From: Emiliania huxleyi CCMP1516
Taxonomy: Eukaryota; Haptophyta; Isochrysidales; Noelaerhabdaceae
DNA length: 62,957 bases
Reading direction: 5' to 3'
NCBI RefSeq assembly: GCF_000372725.1
Contig: NW_005200784.1
Location: 80,407-143,363, forward strand
The position numbers and the translations under genes are program-made. The notes beneath the pieces are model-generated. The model was not told where the DNA came from and did not search any database. It saw nothing but the letters and a program-made list of their open reading frames with translations. Below, one piece after another: positions 39,508-50,784 of this stretch (position 1 is its first letter; every line of letters begins with the position of its first letter).

Positions 39508-41191
39508 ATGATGGCTCAGGCGAGCTTCGCCGCGTCGCTGGCGCAACGAGCTCCTCCTGCGCCGCGGGACCGCTGCAACGCGAGCCGGCTCTCGATGCAC
39601 GTCTACTCTGGCTTCTGGAGCATGCTCGGCGAGCCGCTCGAGAGGCGGTACGCCGAGCTCATTTCGTACACGCCCGACGACGGCGCCATCTACACGGGCC
39701 CCGACCACTTTCTGTACGATCCAGCGGGCGGTCTCGCGGCACAGTTCCGGCCAGCGCCAAACCAGTCCCACGCAGCGCTCTACTTCCTCCCCGTCTCGCC
39801 GATGTACCTCTGTGCTGCCGCATTGACGGTGAACCAGCGCGGGCCGTACCGGATCGAGGAGCTCATGAATCAGGTCCGCTTTGCAACGCGGAATCACATG
39901 TCGCGCTCGTACCAGGGCATCGCGCCGCAGGGCCTCTTTTGCAGCACCTACCTCAGGCTCCTGCGCTGGGTTGGCAGCCATCCGCACTTCGACGCCACGG
40001 CAGCTCGGCATGTGTGGCACTTTTCGCACTCCTTCTACCTGACGTCGGCCATCTTCCGCGGGGACAACAGGACAGACGCGCGGGGCTCCCGGGTCCCCGC
40101 CGTCAACTCGGCGGCCGACCCGTACCGCGTGATGCGGCCCGGCATCTTCCTCACGCAGGTGCAGCGCCCCTCGGCCCCAAAGTCGCATTTCACCCCACCG
40201 GGTTGACCGCGTCATCTCATCCCCCCAGGAGCACCGCGTCGGCCTGCCGCCGCCCAACGTCGTCCTCATCCCGTTCTACTCGCCGCAGTACTTTCGCGTC
40301 CGCGGCGACGACGCCGAGCCGCCCCGTCGCACGCTGCTCACCTCCTCTTCCCACCACTCGACCAGTTGCCACCGTTTCGACCATTACCCGCGCGGCGGCG
40401 GCCGCGCGTGGTCGTGCGCCGACGAGGCAGTCCAGCATTCCGGCCTCTACCGCAGGGCGCTCGAGCTCATGTCGAGAAGCCTCAACACGACAACCACGCT
40501 TCGTCAGCTGGGCGCCGTCCCGCCGTGCCCGCACAGCCTCTGCGGACGCTGCACGGCGGCCAGGTGTCCCACCGAGGCGCTGAAGTACAAGGCGGAGATG
40601 TCCATCTGTTCGGTCCACTGCCCGGAGATGTCCCTCACATCCATCACACCACCACAGGCGAAAATGTACCGCGATTCGGCCTACTGCGTCGTCGTGCCGG
40701 GAGACAGCCTGATCACGCCGCGCATCTTCAGCTACGTCCAGGCAGGCTGCATTCCCGTCTTTCCGTACGCGCGCAGCCTTCTGCCACGCATCCTACCGCT
40801 GTCGCACTCAATCTCGTGGGCGGATCTCTCTGTCTCCCTCGACTTGCGCCTCGTCGCAAACTGGAGCAAGCACGGCCACCCGCCCGACGACAACCCGCTG
40901 CGGACGGTCCTGGCGGCCGACAAGCCACGCCTCGCGAGCCCTCGACAGCGCAAGTTGAGGCTCTCGGCGAGTCGCTCCGTCGATTTCGACCATTCGGCGC
41001 TCAGCGCCATCGCGTTCGAGCTGGCGCACGTCGTATGCAGGAGCGCCGGGCACGCGCACCCAGAGGCGTCGGGGAGAGTGAACGGGGTTGGGGGTGGAGG
41101 CGGAGGAGGCTCGGGGAGCGGTGGGAGGGGCGGCGGTAGCGAGGGCGGTGCGGGGGGGGCGGCGGCGGCTGGGGCGGTAGAGAGGGGGTGA
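39508..41191 (+). CDS. Exostosin-family glycosyltransferase (GT47-like)
   Basis: Exons 39508-40158 and 40229-41191 join through a 70 bp GT-AG intron (CAG/GTGCAG ... CCCCCAG/GAGCAC) to 537 residues. The first exon has MHVYSGFWSMLGEPLERRYA, FLPVSPMYLCAAALTVNQRG and TAARHVWHFSHSFYL. The second has PPPNVVLIPFYSPQYF and the family signature YRDSAYCVVVPGDSLITPRI followed by FSYVQAGCIPVFPYARSLLP. Exostosins transfer sugars from nucleotide-sugar donors in Golgi polysaccharide synthesis. No clear signal anchor is seen at the chosen start, so an upstream exon may be missing. The C-terminus ends in a Gly-rich tail read from a GGN repeat. Confidence 0.82.
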
Positions 41192-41560
41192 GGGGGGGCG
41201 GCGAGGGCGAGGGCGGGGCTACCGGGGGCAAAGCAGGAGGCGGAAGTGGCGACGGAGGAGTCTGGGAGGGCGGCGGCAGGAAGGGCGGCGGCGGGAACGG
41301 CGGCAGCGGTGGGGAGGGCGGCGGCGGCGACGGCGGCGGCGACGGTGGAGGCGAGGGCGGAGGCAAGGGCGGAGGGGCGACGGCGGTAGCGCCAGCGGCG
41401 GCGCCGGTGGAGGGGACGGCGGAGGGGGCGCAGGCAGCGGCCGGGACGGCGGAGGGGACGACGGCGGCGGAGGCGAGGGCGGAGGGGGCGACGGGGCGTG
41501 AAAAGATGGGTTCGGTGGTGGTGCTGGTGTGGTGGTGGCGGCGGCGGCGGCGAAGAGGGC
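41088..41560 (+). repeat. G-rich GGCGGN low-complexity tract
   Basis: About 470 bp of imperfect GGC/GGA/GGG repeats on the plus strand; the minus strand reads as poly-Pro/Ser. The tract begins within the 3' end of the exostosin ORF and continues past its stop. It is rich in G-runs that could form quadruplexes. Confidence 0.85.
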
Positions 41561-41906
41561 GCGACACCTGAGCGGCCATGCTTTATGTCAGACACTCAGA
41601 AAAAAACCGTCGGTTACGACGCTACATTGTATATGTACGACGTACGCGATCCAACGCAAACGCGGAACGGACGAACGGAACACAGACCTTGAGAACGGCA
41701 CGCGCAGACTATTTTTTTCACCTCAGAGTTGGCGCGTCGCGCCGCCGCCGTCTCGCGCAACACAAAATTGAACGAATAACATACTCTGACAACGTGCTGC
41801 CCACCTGCCCTGGCGGGGTGTCCCCCCCCCGCGCAGGGCGGCACGCGCGCCCACGACGCGAGAGGGACGGCTCATGAGTCATGTCGCTCCCTCTCGATAT
41901 TGTATC
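41561..41906. other. Intergenic region
   Basis: About 345 bp between the exostosin tract and the 3' end of DRC1. AT-richer than the flanks, with CTCATGAGTCATGTCGCTCC near 41870. No gene seen. Confidence 0.45.
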
Positions 41907-44096
41907 TCAGCCACCATGAAAGCTCGAGCCATCGAGCCGGATGGTGTGAGTGGGGGGCACGTGTAGATCCTCGTTGATCTTGGACGAGAGGTACTGATTT
42001 AGCAGCGCCTGGTGGAGCCAGCACGGGGCGGGGCTCACAAGTTGTGCAGACAGGCTGCTGTGGCTACACATTCACGCCCGAACCTTGAGCTCGTCGTTTT
42101 GCTGCTGCAAGTCGCGGACCTCGTCGATGACGCCGCTCCGGCTAGTGAGAAGAGTGTGGTACCTTTGCAGCGCGCGCTCGAGCGCCCCCCATACGCGATA
42201 CGTCTTGCCGCTAATGACGCTCGACATGCGCTCCCAAAATTCGCGCTCCTCGCCGCGCGGTCCCTGCGCCCCCTGCGTCGACGCGAGCGAGCGGCTGCTC
42301 TGTCCGAGGCTGTCCCTAGTGCCCCTCTGGTGCTCCTCGATGAATGCTTTGATCGCCTAGGGGGAGGGTGATGAACGGGTGACGGAGATCTCATGGACAG
42401 CGCGTACTAAAGTGTTCGTGGGGCGGAGGTGACCTTCATCGCATCGTTCGGGTGGATGAGCTCTCCGCTCTCGGCGTCGGCGACGAAGAAGGAGAGGAGC
42501 TTTTGCAGATCGGCGGCACCTTGCACGCCCAGCACCTTGAGGATCGAGTCGATCTTCAGCAAGTTTTGCTCCTCGACCGGCAGCGGCTCGAGCAATTTGA
42601 GCACTTTCTGCTCCACGAGGAACCCGGCCTCATCGCAGAGCAGCCCGAGCATGCGCTGCACGCCATCGTTGTCAACCGACCCGCGCGAGCTCACTGCAGC
42701 ACTATCCGCCGAAGACGCAGGGTGCGTGCTGCCACCGTCGCCGCGTCCCGCCACGAAGAGCTGCTCAGACGGCGGGAACCAGTGCAGGCCGAGCTGTTGC
42801 TCGTGGATGATCTTGTCTGCCTGCAGCACCTTGCGCATCAGCCCCGTCACAATCTCCTCGTTCATCTGCCACACGTCGCGGTAACGCCGTGTGTCGGACT
42901 CCTCGAAATGCTGGAACTTTGCCTGCAAGTCCTTAAACTGCTCTGTTACCCGCTTGTAGTCCTCTGTTAGCTCCGCATTCTCCTGTGCACCGTCAGCGAC
43001 GATGGGCCTCAGGAACGTCCCCTCGGGCCTCGCCGAGCTGGCTGTTGAGGGCTGCGCGAGTGGCGGGGCGAGGACGCACCTGCTTGTAGCGCTTTTCCTC
43101 TCGCGCGTGCTTTGCGCGCAGTGCACTCAGCACGTCCGCCATCCGTGTCAGCTTGCGCTTTTGGTGCTTGATGGTGGTAGTGTTTTCGGTGTCGCGCTCC
43201 ACCAGCACGCGGTAGTTGTAGTCGAGCTTCTCCTGGTTGAGCTGGTAGGTGGCACGCATTTCCTCCAGCTGCTTCTCGAGGGTCTGGATCTCCGTTTCTA
43301 GCTTGATCTTGAGCACGGAGTAGTCCTCCGCCGCCTGCACGCGAGCCGCCTCGAGCCTCCTCTGGTCCTCCTCGATCCGGTGCTTGCGCGCCTCGAGGTA
43401 TGACTCCTCCCTCTCGCGGCGTCGGCTCATCAGCGCCTGGACCTCGGCCTCGTGCGCCTGCATCCGCTCGTGCCGCTCCTGCATGAAAGACGTCTCCACC
43501 TCGTCCACTTCCTCCTCGTGCATCTGCCGCAGCGAGGCGAGCTGCCGCCCCATCTGCTCGAGGAGGTCGTCCACGTCCTCCGCTTGCTTCTTGAGCGCCT
43601 TGACGTACTCCTCGTCGCGCTGCTTGAGCTCGAGGCGGAACTCGGCGAGGAGCGAGTCCTTGACCTCAATGATTCCGTCGCAGGCCTCGCGCTGCGCCTC
43701 AATCTCCGCCTTGAGCTCCTGTGCAACTTCCTTGTCGACGAGCGAAGACCACTTCATCGCGACGACAGCATTCTGCCGCGCGCTACCCTCCGCCTCGTAG
43801 AGGAGCTTCCGCCGCCGAGCCTGCCTGCTGACCTCTTGGCTGATTCGCCGCTCGTTCTCCTGCTGGTCTCGAGCAATGCGCACCGCTGTCACCTCTGACT
43901 CGCCCTCAGTCGTGAGGGCTTTGATGTGAGCGCGGGTCTCTGCGATCTGCTGGTTGGAACGCGACTCCATCTCCTTTTCGTGCTCGATCCTCTTGACATC
44001 CTCGCTACTCTCGGAGTTGCGCTCCGCGATGCGCTGTCGCCGCGCCTGGATGCGCCCCTCCCTGTCCAGAGGCTCCTCTTCCCCGAGCTCCGCCAT
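41907..44096 (-). CDS. DRC1: Dynein regulatory complex subunit 1 (DRC1/CCDC164)
   Basis: A coiled-coil subunit of the nexin-dynein regulatory complex that links outer doublets in motile flagella. Four exons, 43080-44096, 42434-42982, 42084-42356 and 41907-42008, join in frame through GT-AG introns to 646 residues. Diagnostic stretches include KDSLLAEFRLELKQRDEEYV, KALKKQAEDVDDLLEQMGRQ, LEEMRATYQLNQEKLDYNYR, VLVERDTENTTTIKHQKRKL, ENAELTEDYKRVTEQFKDLQ, RYRDVWQMNEEIV, REFWERMSSVISGKTYRVWG and the C-terminal ALLNQYLSSKINEDLHVPPT. Order and length match the family (about 650-740 residues). It shares a 212 bp divergent promoter region with the NEK-like kinase. Very confident. Confidence 0.93.
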
Positions 44097-44308
44097 CCTG
44101 TTTCTGTAACCGATGGTCGGCCGTCGCGACTGGGTACTCGAGTAGAAGTTTAGAGAAAAAACTTTCTCACAAAGGCTGAACATACCTAACCCCAGAAAAG
44201 CTGAACACAAGAACCGCCTGCCGCGGGTTCGATGCTCGGCGCAAACGCACGTCCCTTTCGACGTTACGTATCCCCCTCCGCGACTACGCGCTTGGCCACA
44301 CCGAGGAG
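44097..44308. promoter_or_regulatory. Bidirectional promoter region between DRC1 and the NEK-like kinase
   Basis: 212 bp separate two divergent start codons. No further exon fits here, so both promoters and 5' UTRs must overlap or be very short. No known cilia-gene motif (such as an RFX X-box) was recognised with confidence. Confidence 0.55.
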
Positions 44309-46199
44309 ATGCCGTCTGGTCCGGGCGACTTTGCTCCGTTAAAGACACTAGGCTCGGGCGTGAGTGGCGTCGTGCGCCTAGCGCGGCGCCGCGCGGATGG
44401 CCGGCTCTATGCTGTCAAGGAGATGGAGCTGCCAAGTGACCCCGGAGCGGCAGCTGCTATTCTGCAGGAGACGCACATCCTTGCAGCAATCGAGCACCCA
44501 TACGTGATTCGATACTACGACTCGTTCCTCGAGCATCGGCGTCTGTACGTGGTGATGGAGTACGCGGTCCACGGCTCGCTACACGGGCTGCTGCAGCAGC
44601 ACCAGCGGCTGGGAGTGCACGTCGAAGAGGAGCTGGTGTGGCGCTTCTGCATCCAGCTCCTCGCGGGGCTGCACGCCATCCACTCGCGGCGCGCAACAGA
44701 ATCGCACCCTGGATCGCAAGTGTCGTCCCGGCTGAGCTCAACATAGGCCCCTCCCCACCTCCCCTCCTTGCCGCAGGCGCGTGGTTCACCGCGACCTCAA
44801 GCCGCACAACGTCCTACTCGGGGCGGGCGACACGATCAAGATCGGCGACTTTGGCGTGTCGCGCCAGCTCTCATCGTCGCTCGAGATGGCGCAGACCGTC
44901 GTTGGCTCGCCCGGCTATCTCTCGCCTGAGCTGTGCAATGGCGAGCCATGCCAGGGTGGAGGTGGCCTGGCGGGAGAAAACCTGGACCAGATACCCTCTG
45001 TAGGCGACCCCTACAACGAGAAGGCGGATATCTGGTCGCTCGGCGTCACTCTGGCCGAGCTCTGTGCTCTTCGGCACCCTTTTGGCGACGCAACTTCGCA
45101 CGCGGCGCTCATCATGCGGATCATGCGCGCCGATGCACCCGAGCTTCCTCTGCAGTACTCGCCGCAACTTTCTCGGCTCCTCATCTGCTGCATGCAGCGC
45201 CACCCGGCGCAGAGGCCGTCGGCGCTGCAGCTTCTCTCCCTCTCCACCGTCCAGCAGCACGCGGTACACCATGGCCTCCTCGCCAACCTCCCACCGGCGG
45301 CGGTGCGGACAGGTCTCGTGTCTGCAACGGCCGCAGCGACCTCCCGTTGCTTTGACGCGGAGCAAGAGGCACCGATGCCCGCGGCACGCCGAGACAACGG
45401 GTCTCGGCCGGTGCCGCGCGCCGCCCTCACCGGAAATTGGGCGGAACCGCCCGCTGTGGCGGCTCCTCGACACGGTGCGCCTTCACGGCGGGCCGCAGCG
45501 CAGGATGCTGCGATGGCTAGCTCCGGCAGCGGACCGTGGGAGCTAAAGCCCGTCTGCGCCGGCCGGCAGCGGAGGATGGGGACAGCGATGTCGACGGCGG
45601 ACGCGTTTGACGGCGATCGCGAGGACGAACCGTCTCTGCTGCCGCCGCAGGTGATGCCCGTCTATCGCCGGCCGGGTGGTAGCAACGTCACTGGGGAGCT
45701 CCTCCAGCGTGCATACGAGGCGGCGCAGCGAGAGGATGAGAGGCAAGCGGAGGGCGAGCTGGGCTACGGCGCGGTGCCGCGAACGCCGCCTCCGCGCAAC
45801 GTGTCGCTGTGGGCCAAGCGGCGTGGCGCCGCGCCGCCTCCCGAGGCTCTGGCGGACGATCTTGAGCAGCAGATGGTAATAGAAGACGGCGGCTGGCGGA
45901 CGAGCCAGGCCGCAGAGTCGCCGCTCGACATCTTTGCGAGGAGGCACTGCCCCGGACCTTCGGGCTCGGAACCACTGAGGCGGCCGGCCGACGAACTGCC
46001 GCCGGACTCGCTCTTGCAGCACACATCGCCGCTCAGCAAGTTCGTTCACGAGCAGTTTGTGCCGCGGAGGCCGAGGCGCCGCAAGACCTACGACAATGTG
46101 CTGCAGGGGGCCGCTCCGGAAACATTGGCTCCGCAACATCTGACGTCTTGCGACGATCTTCACCCGGAGCTGCTAAGACCTGTTCGAGTCGCCAGATAG
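44309..46199 (+). CDS. NIMA-related (NEK-like) serine/threonine protein kinase
   Basis: Exons 44309-44688 and 44777-46199 join through a GC-AG intron (TCGCG/GCGCGC ... CCGCAG/GCGCGT) that restores RRVVHRDLKP. The kinase domain has the glycine loop LGSGVSGVV, the lysine in YAVKEMEL, VVHRDLKPHNVLLG, IGDFGVSRQ, a GSPGYLSPEL activation segment and YNEKADIWSLGVTLAELCAL. A 48 bp in-frame stretch (44956-45003, GT...TAG) is probably another intron, since it breaks GEPC...GDPYNEKADIW. Product is about 600 or 584 residues. The C-terminal half is low-complexity and ends in a basic patch. NEKs often act at basal bodies and flagella, in line with the head-to-head DRC1 gene. Confidence 0.85.
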
Positions 46200-47916
46200 C
46201 CGAGCTGCGGGTGTCGGTTCAATGAACTTCAAGGTCGCGATTCGAATGGAATGGGCGCCCACAGCCAGCGTGGCAGCGACGGTCGGGAACGATGACGCCC
46301 CAAGAGCGCGAGAGAGCCGATGCGCATTTAAAGGGAGGTGTGTCAGTCGCGCGATCCCAGCACGCCCAGCAGTGCCGGGTGGGACGCACACGTCACAGCC
46401 AGCCGGCTTTGCAAGGGCGATCGGTGGGTTGAGGCCGAGCAAGCGAATGAAGCACCGACCGCCCGTGAGCGTGACCCTTGATCCGTGTCGTGCGTGCGAC
46501 ATTTCGGACCGAATCTCCCAGGAGCCAGGTGACCGCGCGGCGGTGGTGTTGGTGCTGGTGGCCGGTGGCGGCGGTGCATGATGCCCCGCCCCACGAAGGA
46601 CGATCGGAGGTCGCCCTGCCCTTTCTTTGCTGAGTCTGTCTCTGCGTGTGGAGAGGGGTCAGGGGACGACGAGGGTCGAGGCTGACGACAGACGACAGAC
46701 TAGCGCGGACGACGCGGACGCCGGAGGGTCGGTGTCACGCTCTGTGACGGTCTCGTGCGGTGCACTCAGCTCATAGGTGTCCAGAGCACGTTGATTGACC
46801 GTTGTGGCTTGTGCTTGTGGCGCGTAGACCTCGATCCACGCTCCAGCCCAAAGGCCACAGCGGCATGTGCCTGTCGCTTGTAGCCTGTGGGCTGTGGTGT
46901 GGCGTGTGGGCTGTGGGCTGTGTCCCCTGTGCGGCAGTGCGCTGTGCCTGGCCTGCCTGCGGTGGCGGCTGTGTGGCGGGTGCGAGGTGATCACATGTGC
47001 ATGTTGGTGATTGTGATCGATCTCTATTAATTACGAGAGACAGACCCTGAGTGAGCCTCCGACGGGAACCGAGCTCGCGCGACCGCGAGCACAGAGCGCC
47101 GACAGCGACACCTTCCCCCCCGGGTCAGGCACAGGCTCAGCGTCAGCCCCGAGCGCGAGCCCCGCGTCCAGGCCGTGAGGCGTGAGGGTGAGGCTCCCCA
47201 GCGACGGCACGGAGCAGCGTGGTCCCGCTCTGACGCGGTCTCGGACCTCTCTGAGTCTCTGGCCGAGACGCAGGAACCAGGAACCTCTCTCCAGTCTCCT
47301 CTGCGCTCTGGCGCAGCTGTGTGGTGTGTGGCCTGGCTGCGTTCGACTGCGTCCTGCGTGCCCTCTCGTCTAGACGTACTAGGCGAGAAGCTCTACCTCT
47401 GTCTAGATCGCTCTCCTCCTGAGAGCTGTCACCACCAACACCACCAACTCCAACACCACGATCAGCAACAGCATCACCATCAGCCATCAGCATCACTGTC
47501 ACGTGTCAGCTGAGTCCGGAAAGGCAATAAATGTGTGCCCTCTGTCCGTGTCTCGGCGGCGGAGGTCCGGCGTCCGCGCTCAGCTACTCAGACACGCGGT
47601 TGTACGGGGAGATTTACATAAACAAGCCGCACAAGGGACTCTCCGGGCGGGCCGCAGGCCGACGCGCGCGCTCTCCCCCCTCCCGGATCACATTACACGC
47701 TCGGCGGCTGACAACTTTGATGCACGAACACATGCAAGCACACATGCCAGATATCGCACGGTAGATGGTGAATCGTCAGACTTGCCCCCCTGTGAGGGTA
47801 CAGATCGCCCGAGGGGGTTGTTGAAGTGCAGGGCCTGCAAAGGCGGCTTGTGCAGTGCTAGAGGCCAAGCCTCATTGCGGAGCCGCCTCCACGAGCCCAT
47901 GCGCGGACGCACGCGC
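46200..47916. other. Long intergenic region
   Basis: About 1.7 kb without a convincing gene. It includes TGTGGSYTGTGG-type repeats (46800-46960), a CAN-rich trinucleotide tract (CACCAACACCACCAACTCCA, 47430-47490) and the AATAAA-like GGCAATAAATG at 47523. Confidence 0.45.
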
Positions 47917-48150
47917 CTACTTCTTGTACTTTGCCTTCTGCGCTTCGGACAGCTTGCCCCACGCCGCGCCGAGCGCCTTGCCCACTTCGCCGAAGCTCAT
48001 GTCCTTATTCTTCGCAACGATCTTGGGCCGCTCCTCCTTGCAGAAGATCATGTACGGTCCGGGCGGCCTCTTGACCTTGTCGGCCTTGGCAGCGGGCTTG
48101 GCGCTCTTCTTGGCGATCTTCTTCGCGGGCTTGGCTGCGGGCTTCGCCAT
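47917..48150 (-). CDS. Small HMG-box protein (HMGB-like)
   Basis: 77 residues from ATG at 48150. A Lys/Ala/Pro-rich N-terminus (MAKPAAKPAKKIAKKSAKPA) leads into one HMG box: VKRPPGPYMIFCKEERPKIV, then SFGEVGKALGAAWGKLSEAQ and KAKYKK at the end. HMG boxes bend DNA and bind chromatin. The box stops right after helix III begins, so the domain is at the short end of the family. The frame stays open upstream to 48357, but 48150 gives the typical start of a histone-like protein and longer versions would add low-quality sequence. Confidence 0.82.
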   Translation of the reverse strand: MAKPAAKPAKKIAKKSAKPAAKADKVKRPPGPYMIFCKEERPKIVAKNKDMSFGEVGKALGAAWGKLSEAQKAKYKK

Positions 48151-48387
48151 GACTCCTGCGGTCAAGGGCGCAAGGAGCGAGCGAGGTGAGCGCGGCAAAC
48201 GCAAGGCGGAGCGGGCGTATCGATTGTGGACGAGACGGAGGGGCGCCCGGCGCGACGCGGGCAGGTGAGCAAATCGCGAGTCGCTTTGCCTTTGAGTGAC
48301 CTGCTGCTTCGCCGACTGGTCAAAGGTGGCTCCTGACTGAAAAGCGAAAAACGACAATTTGCGTACGCGATGCCAATATCATCTGGC

Positions 48388-48462
48388 CCGCTGGGTGCGC
48401 TTCTTACGGCCCTGGATGTGCGGTTACTGACTGCACTCCAAGTGCTCCAAGTGCTCCAGGAC
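48388..48462. repeat. Direct repeat left of transposon copy B
   Basis: The segment CTGGGTGCGCTTCTTA ... GGCCCTGGATGTGCGGTT, followed by CACTCCAAGTGCTCCAAGTG, recurs in the same orientation at 49991-50072, on the other side of the 48662-49703 transposon. Confidence 0.75.
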
Positions 48463-48661
48463 TAATAGACTCCGGACTCGGTCGAAAGACCGAGCCCCAG
48501 ATTGGCATCCATGCCTTTCTGGACAGGGTGGCCGCCCGCCACAACGACCCCTGGAATTGCGACTCGCCGCTTTCCTCCCACTGTGAATTTGTGTGAGCTC
48601 TGTGTCTTGATCTGCTAACAACGAACCTACAACCAAGTGCTCCGCAGGGAAGACACACACA

Positions 48662-49703
48662 TAGGGTGCCCACAGGACCCAAAAGAAAATAGCTTTCCGC
48701 TCAAAAAGGGACGCACGAGGCAAATCTGATGTTGGCCAGTTCCAATAGGAGCGAGGCCTCTTCCGTTGGGGGACCGAGTTCATAGGAAACGAGGGTTTCC
48801 CATTGTGTCCCGCTCCAGCGCGAGCGTGACACTGCACTTGGCGCCGAGCGCCCGCGGCTCAGACCTTGTGCAGGCCACCCCTCATTGGGCACGCCGGTCC
48901 GGACCGATGGCGCTCGGTGTGGAGCAAGCAAGACCCCCCCCCCCCCCCCCATCGGCGCGCGCTCGCCATTCCAACGGCCGCCAGGAGCACCAAGAGGACT
49001 CCTCATGGCTGCACTCAAGTGGGCTTCGACCGGCCTCGGCTGGGGGGGGCGGGTTGTCCCGGCTGCGGACGCCTTCTGCAGCCCCCTGGGATGGGGACAG
49101 CACCCAAAAACTGCCCCCGGCGGCATACAGCACTGCCAGCCAGCCTCTTCCTCCTCCTCAAGGGCTGTACTATAGGCCATATTGCGCCGCCTCCTACTGG
49201 CAGCCGGGCGGGCGCGCGCCGCGGGCGCCTCGGCGCGCGCACGGCTCGCAAAGTTCGAACGAGTACTGCCGCCCGGCCGCCTCAAGGCTGCCGGGCGGCA
49301 GTACTCGCCTCGCAAGGCGCGCACCGGCTGATCTGGCTGCTGCGCCGGCGGCCGCTGCGCTGGCCGCTGCTGCGCCGGCTGGCGGGCGGCACGGCCGCCG
49401 GCGGCCGCTGCACCCGCGCCTTCCCTCGCGGGCGCCGTCGCGCCGCGCGCGCCCAACTCTGCTGGCACACGGCACGCGTCGTCACACAGCCGTGGAGAAC
49501 AGGCGGTGCTGTGCGCGAAGCGCGCGCGATCTCGTACTGTTAAGGCTGGATCCGGTCATTCCAAGGGTATACCTTTGAGAATCCCTAGCGTCCCTCCCTC
49601 CTAGTCACACTCTCAATTTCTCGACTGGCCAACACGAAGTGCTGCGATCGGGGGTCACCCATTTCTTTTTTCCTTTCTTTTTTTGGGCCCTGTGGGCACC
49701 CTA
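48662..49703. mobile_element. 1,042 bp non-autonomous TIR transposon, copy B
   Basis: Near-identical to copy A at 16668-17707 but in the opposite orientation. Ends are TAGGGTGCCCACAGGACCCA and GGGCCCTGTGGGCACCCTA. The target duplication is ACACACA (48655-48661 and 49704-49710), again 7 bp, although the CA-rich target makes the exact length less certain. It carries the same internal hairpin (49261-49303) and a run of G/C homopolymers of different length from copy A. Confidence 0.88.
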
Positions 49704-49710
49704 ACACACA

Positions 49711-50466
49711 CCCCCCGAGCAGGGAGACCGCGTGGAATGGAGGGAGGGGTCCCGCCGGAGTGGCGACGCCGGGTGAGGGTGTGCGTCGTGTCCGTGTCTC
49801 GGGTGTCTACTAGCTCCGAGTAGAGGGGGCGTTCTGCTGCTAGGGCTAGCAGGGGAACCCAGAGCGCGGAGCTAACCCTCGCAGACCCGAGCGCCGAGCC
49901 GTGTTTACTTTATGGCCCCATTCCCTGCGAGCGCGCGCCCCCTAGGGGTCAGGGCTCTCTTGCCCGTAGCCCGATTGCGGCCCGCTGGCGGCTGGGTGCG
50001 CTTCTTAGCTCCCAGGCCCTGGGTGTGCGGTTGCCAACTGGCACTCCAGAAGTCTAGTGCTCCAAGTGCTGCGCGACGGCGACATGTGGAAGGCCGTACG
50101 GTACAGATAAGCCTCTCTCTCCGCTCAGGATCACAGAGACACAGACACCCCTCTCAGTGGGCCGCCAGTGTGGCCGCGCGGTGCGAACGTACGTGCGATG
50201 TCCAATGACTCGGCGCAGGCCGGCGGTGTTCGGTGTGCTTGCTGGGAGCACCCCTGCCTGTGGGGTGTTTCTCTCCCCGCCTCCCGGGCATGCTCCCGGG
50301 CGTGAGCTGGCGCGGGGTCGGATCGGCTTGTGCACGCGCTGCCAAAACGAAAAAACTCGGCAACTGGTCTCTCTACTCTCTCTTGTCGTGTGCGCGCGCG
50401 CCGCGCCTCGGCCCCAGGACGCCGCAACTCGCCAACATCTCTGTTCTCGCGGTGGAGATAAAAGTG
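49711..50466. other. Intergenic region with repeat fragments
   Basis: It contains the right copy of the repeat at 48388 (49991-50072) and the motif GCTCCGAGTAGAGGGGGCGT (49814), which recurs at 61090. No gene is supported. Confidence 0.45.
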
Positions 50467-50775
50467 GTTGGGTAGTAGTCTAAGTTCTGAGCCTCGCGGC
50501 TTAACGGGTCTAAGTGTGGCTAGCCACGCTGGAGTGCTTACGCGGTCTAAGATCAGAGGGAGCCTCTTACACCGGCTAAGTCGGCCATGGCACGCGATAT
50601 ACGGCGCTAGCGCCCAAATTTTCTTCGCCTGCGGCGGGCGATGATCCTCCTCATGCTCAGCAATCGCCACCTCAGCATCCTCCTCTTCTGATTCTCGTTG
50701 CTGCTTCTTGAGCGCACTTCGGCGACATCTAGCCAAATAGTTCTCACAAATAGCCTCAAGCTCAAACAAACGCAT
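50467..50775 (-). mobile_element. Dispersed repeat copy 2 with transposase-like N-terminal frame
   Basis: Reverse complement of the 28736-29063 repeat. Here the minus strand keeps an open frame from 50775: MRLFELEAICENYLARCRRS, ALKKQQRESEEEDAEVAIAE and PPQAKKIWALAPYI. The layout of a basic, coiled start followed by a KKIW...P segment is reminiscent of the start of PIF/Harbinger-type transposases, but the match is weak and the frame degenerates downstream. Confidence 0.4.
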
Positions 50776-50784
50776 GTCAGAGAA

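Noticed and set aside
40732..41595. 287-codon proline-rich minus-strand ORF
   Set aside because: Antisense of the GGN repeat and the exostosin exon, which has family motifs on the plus strand.
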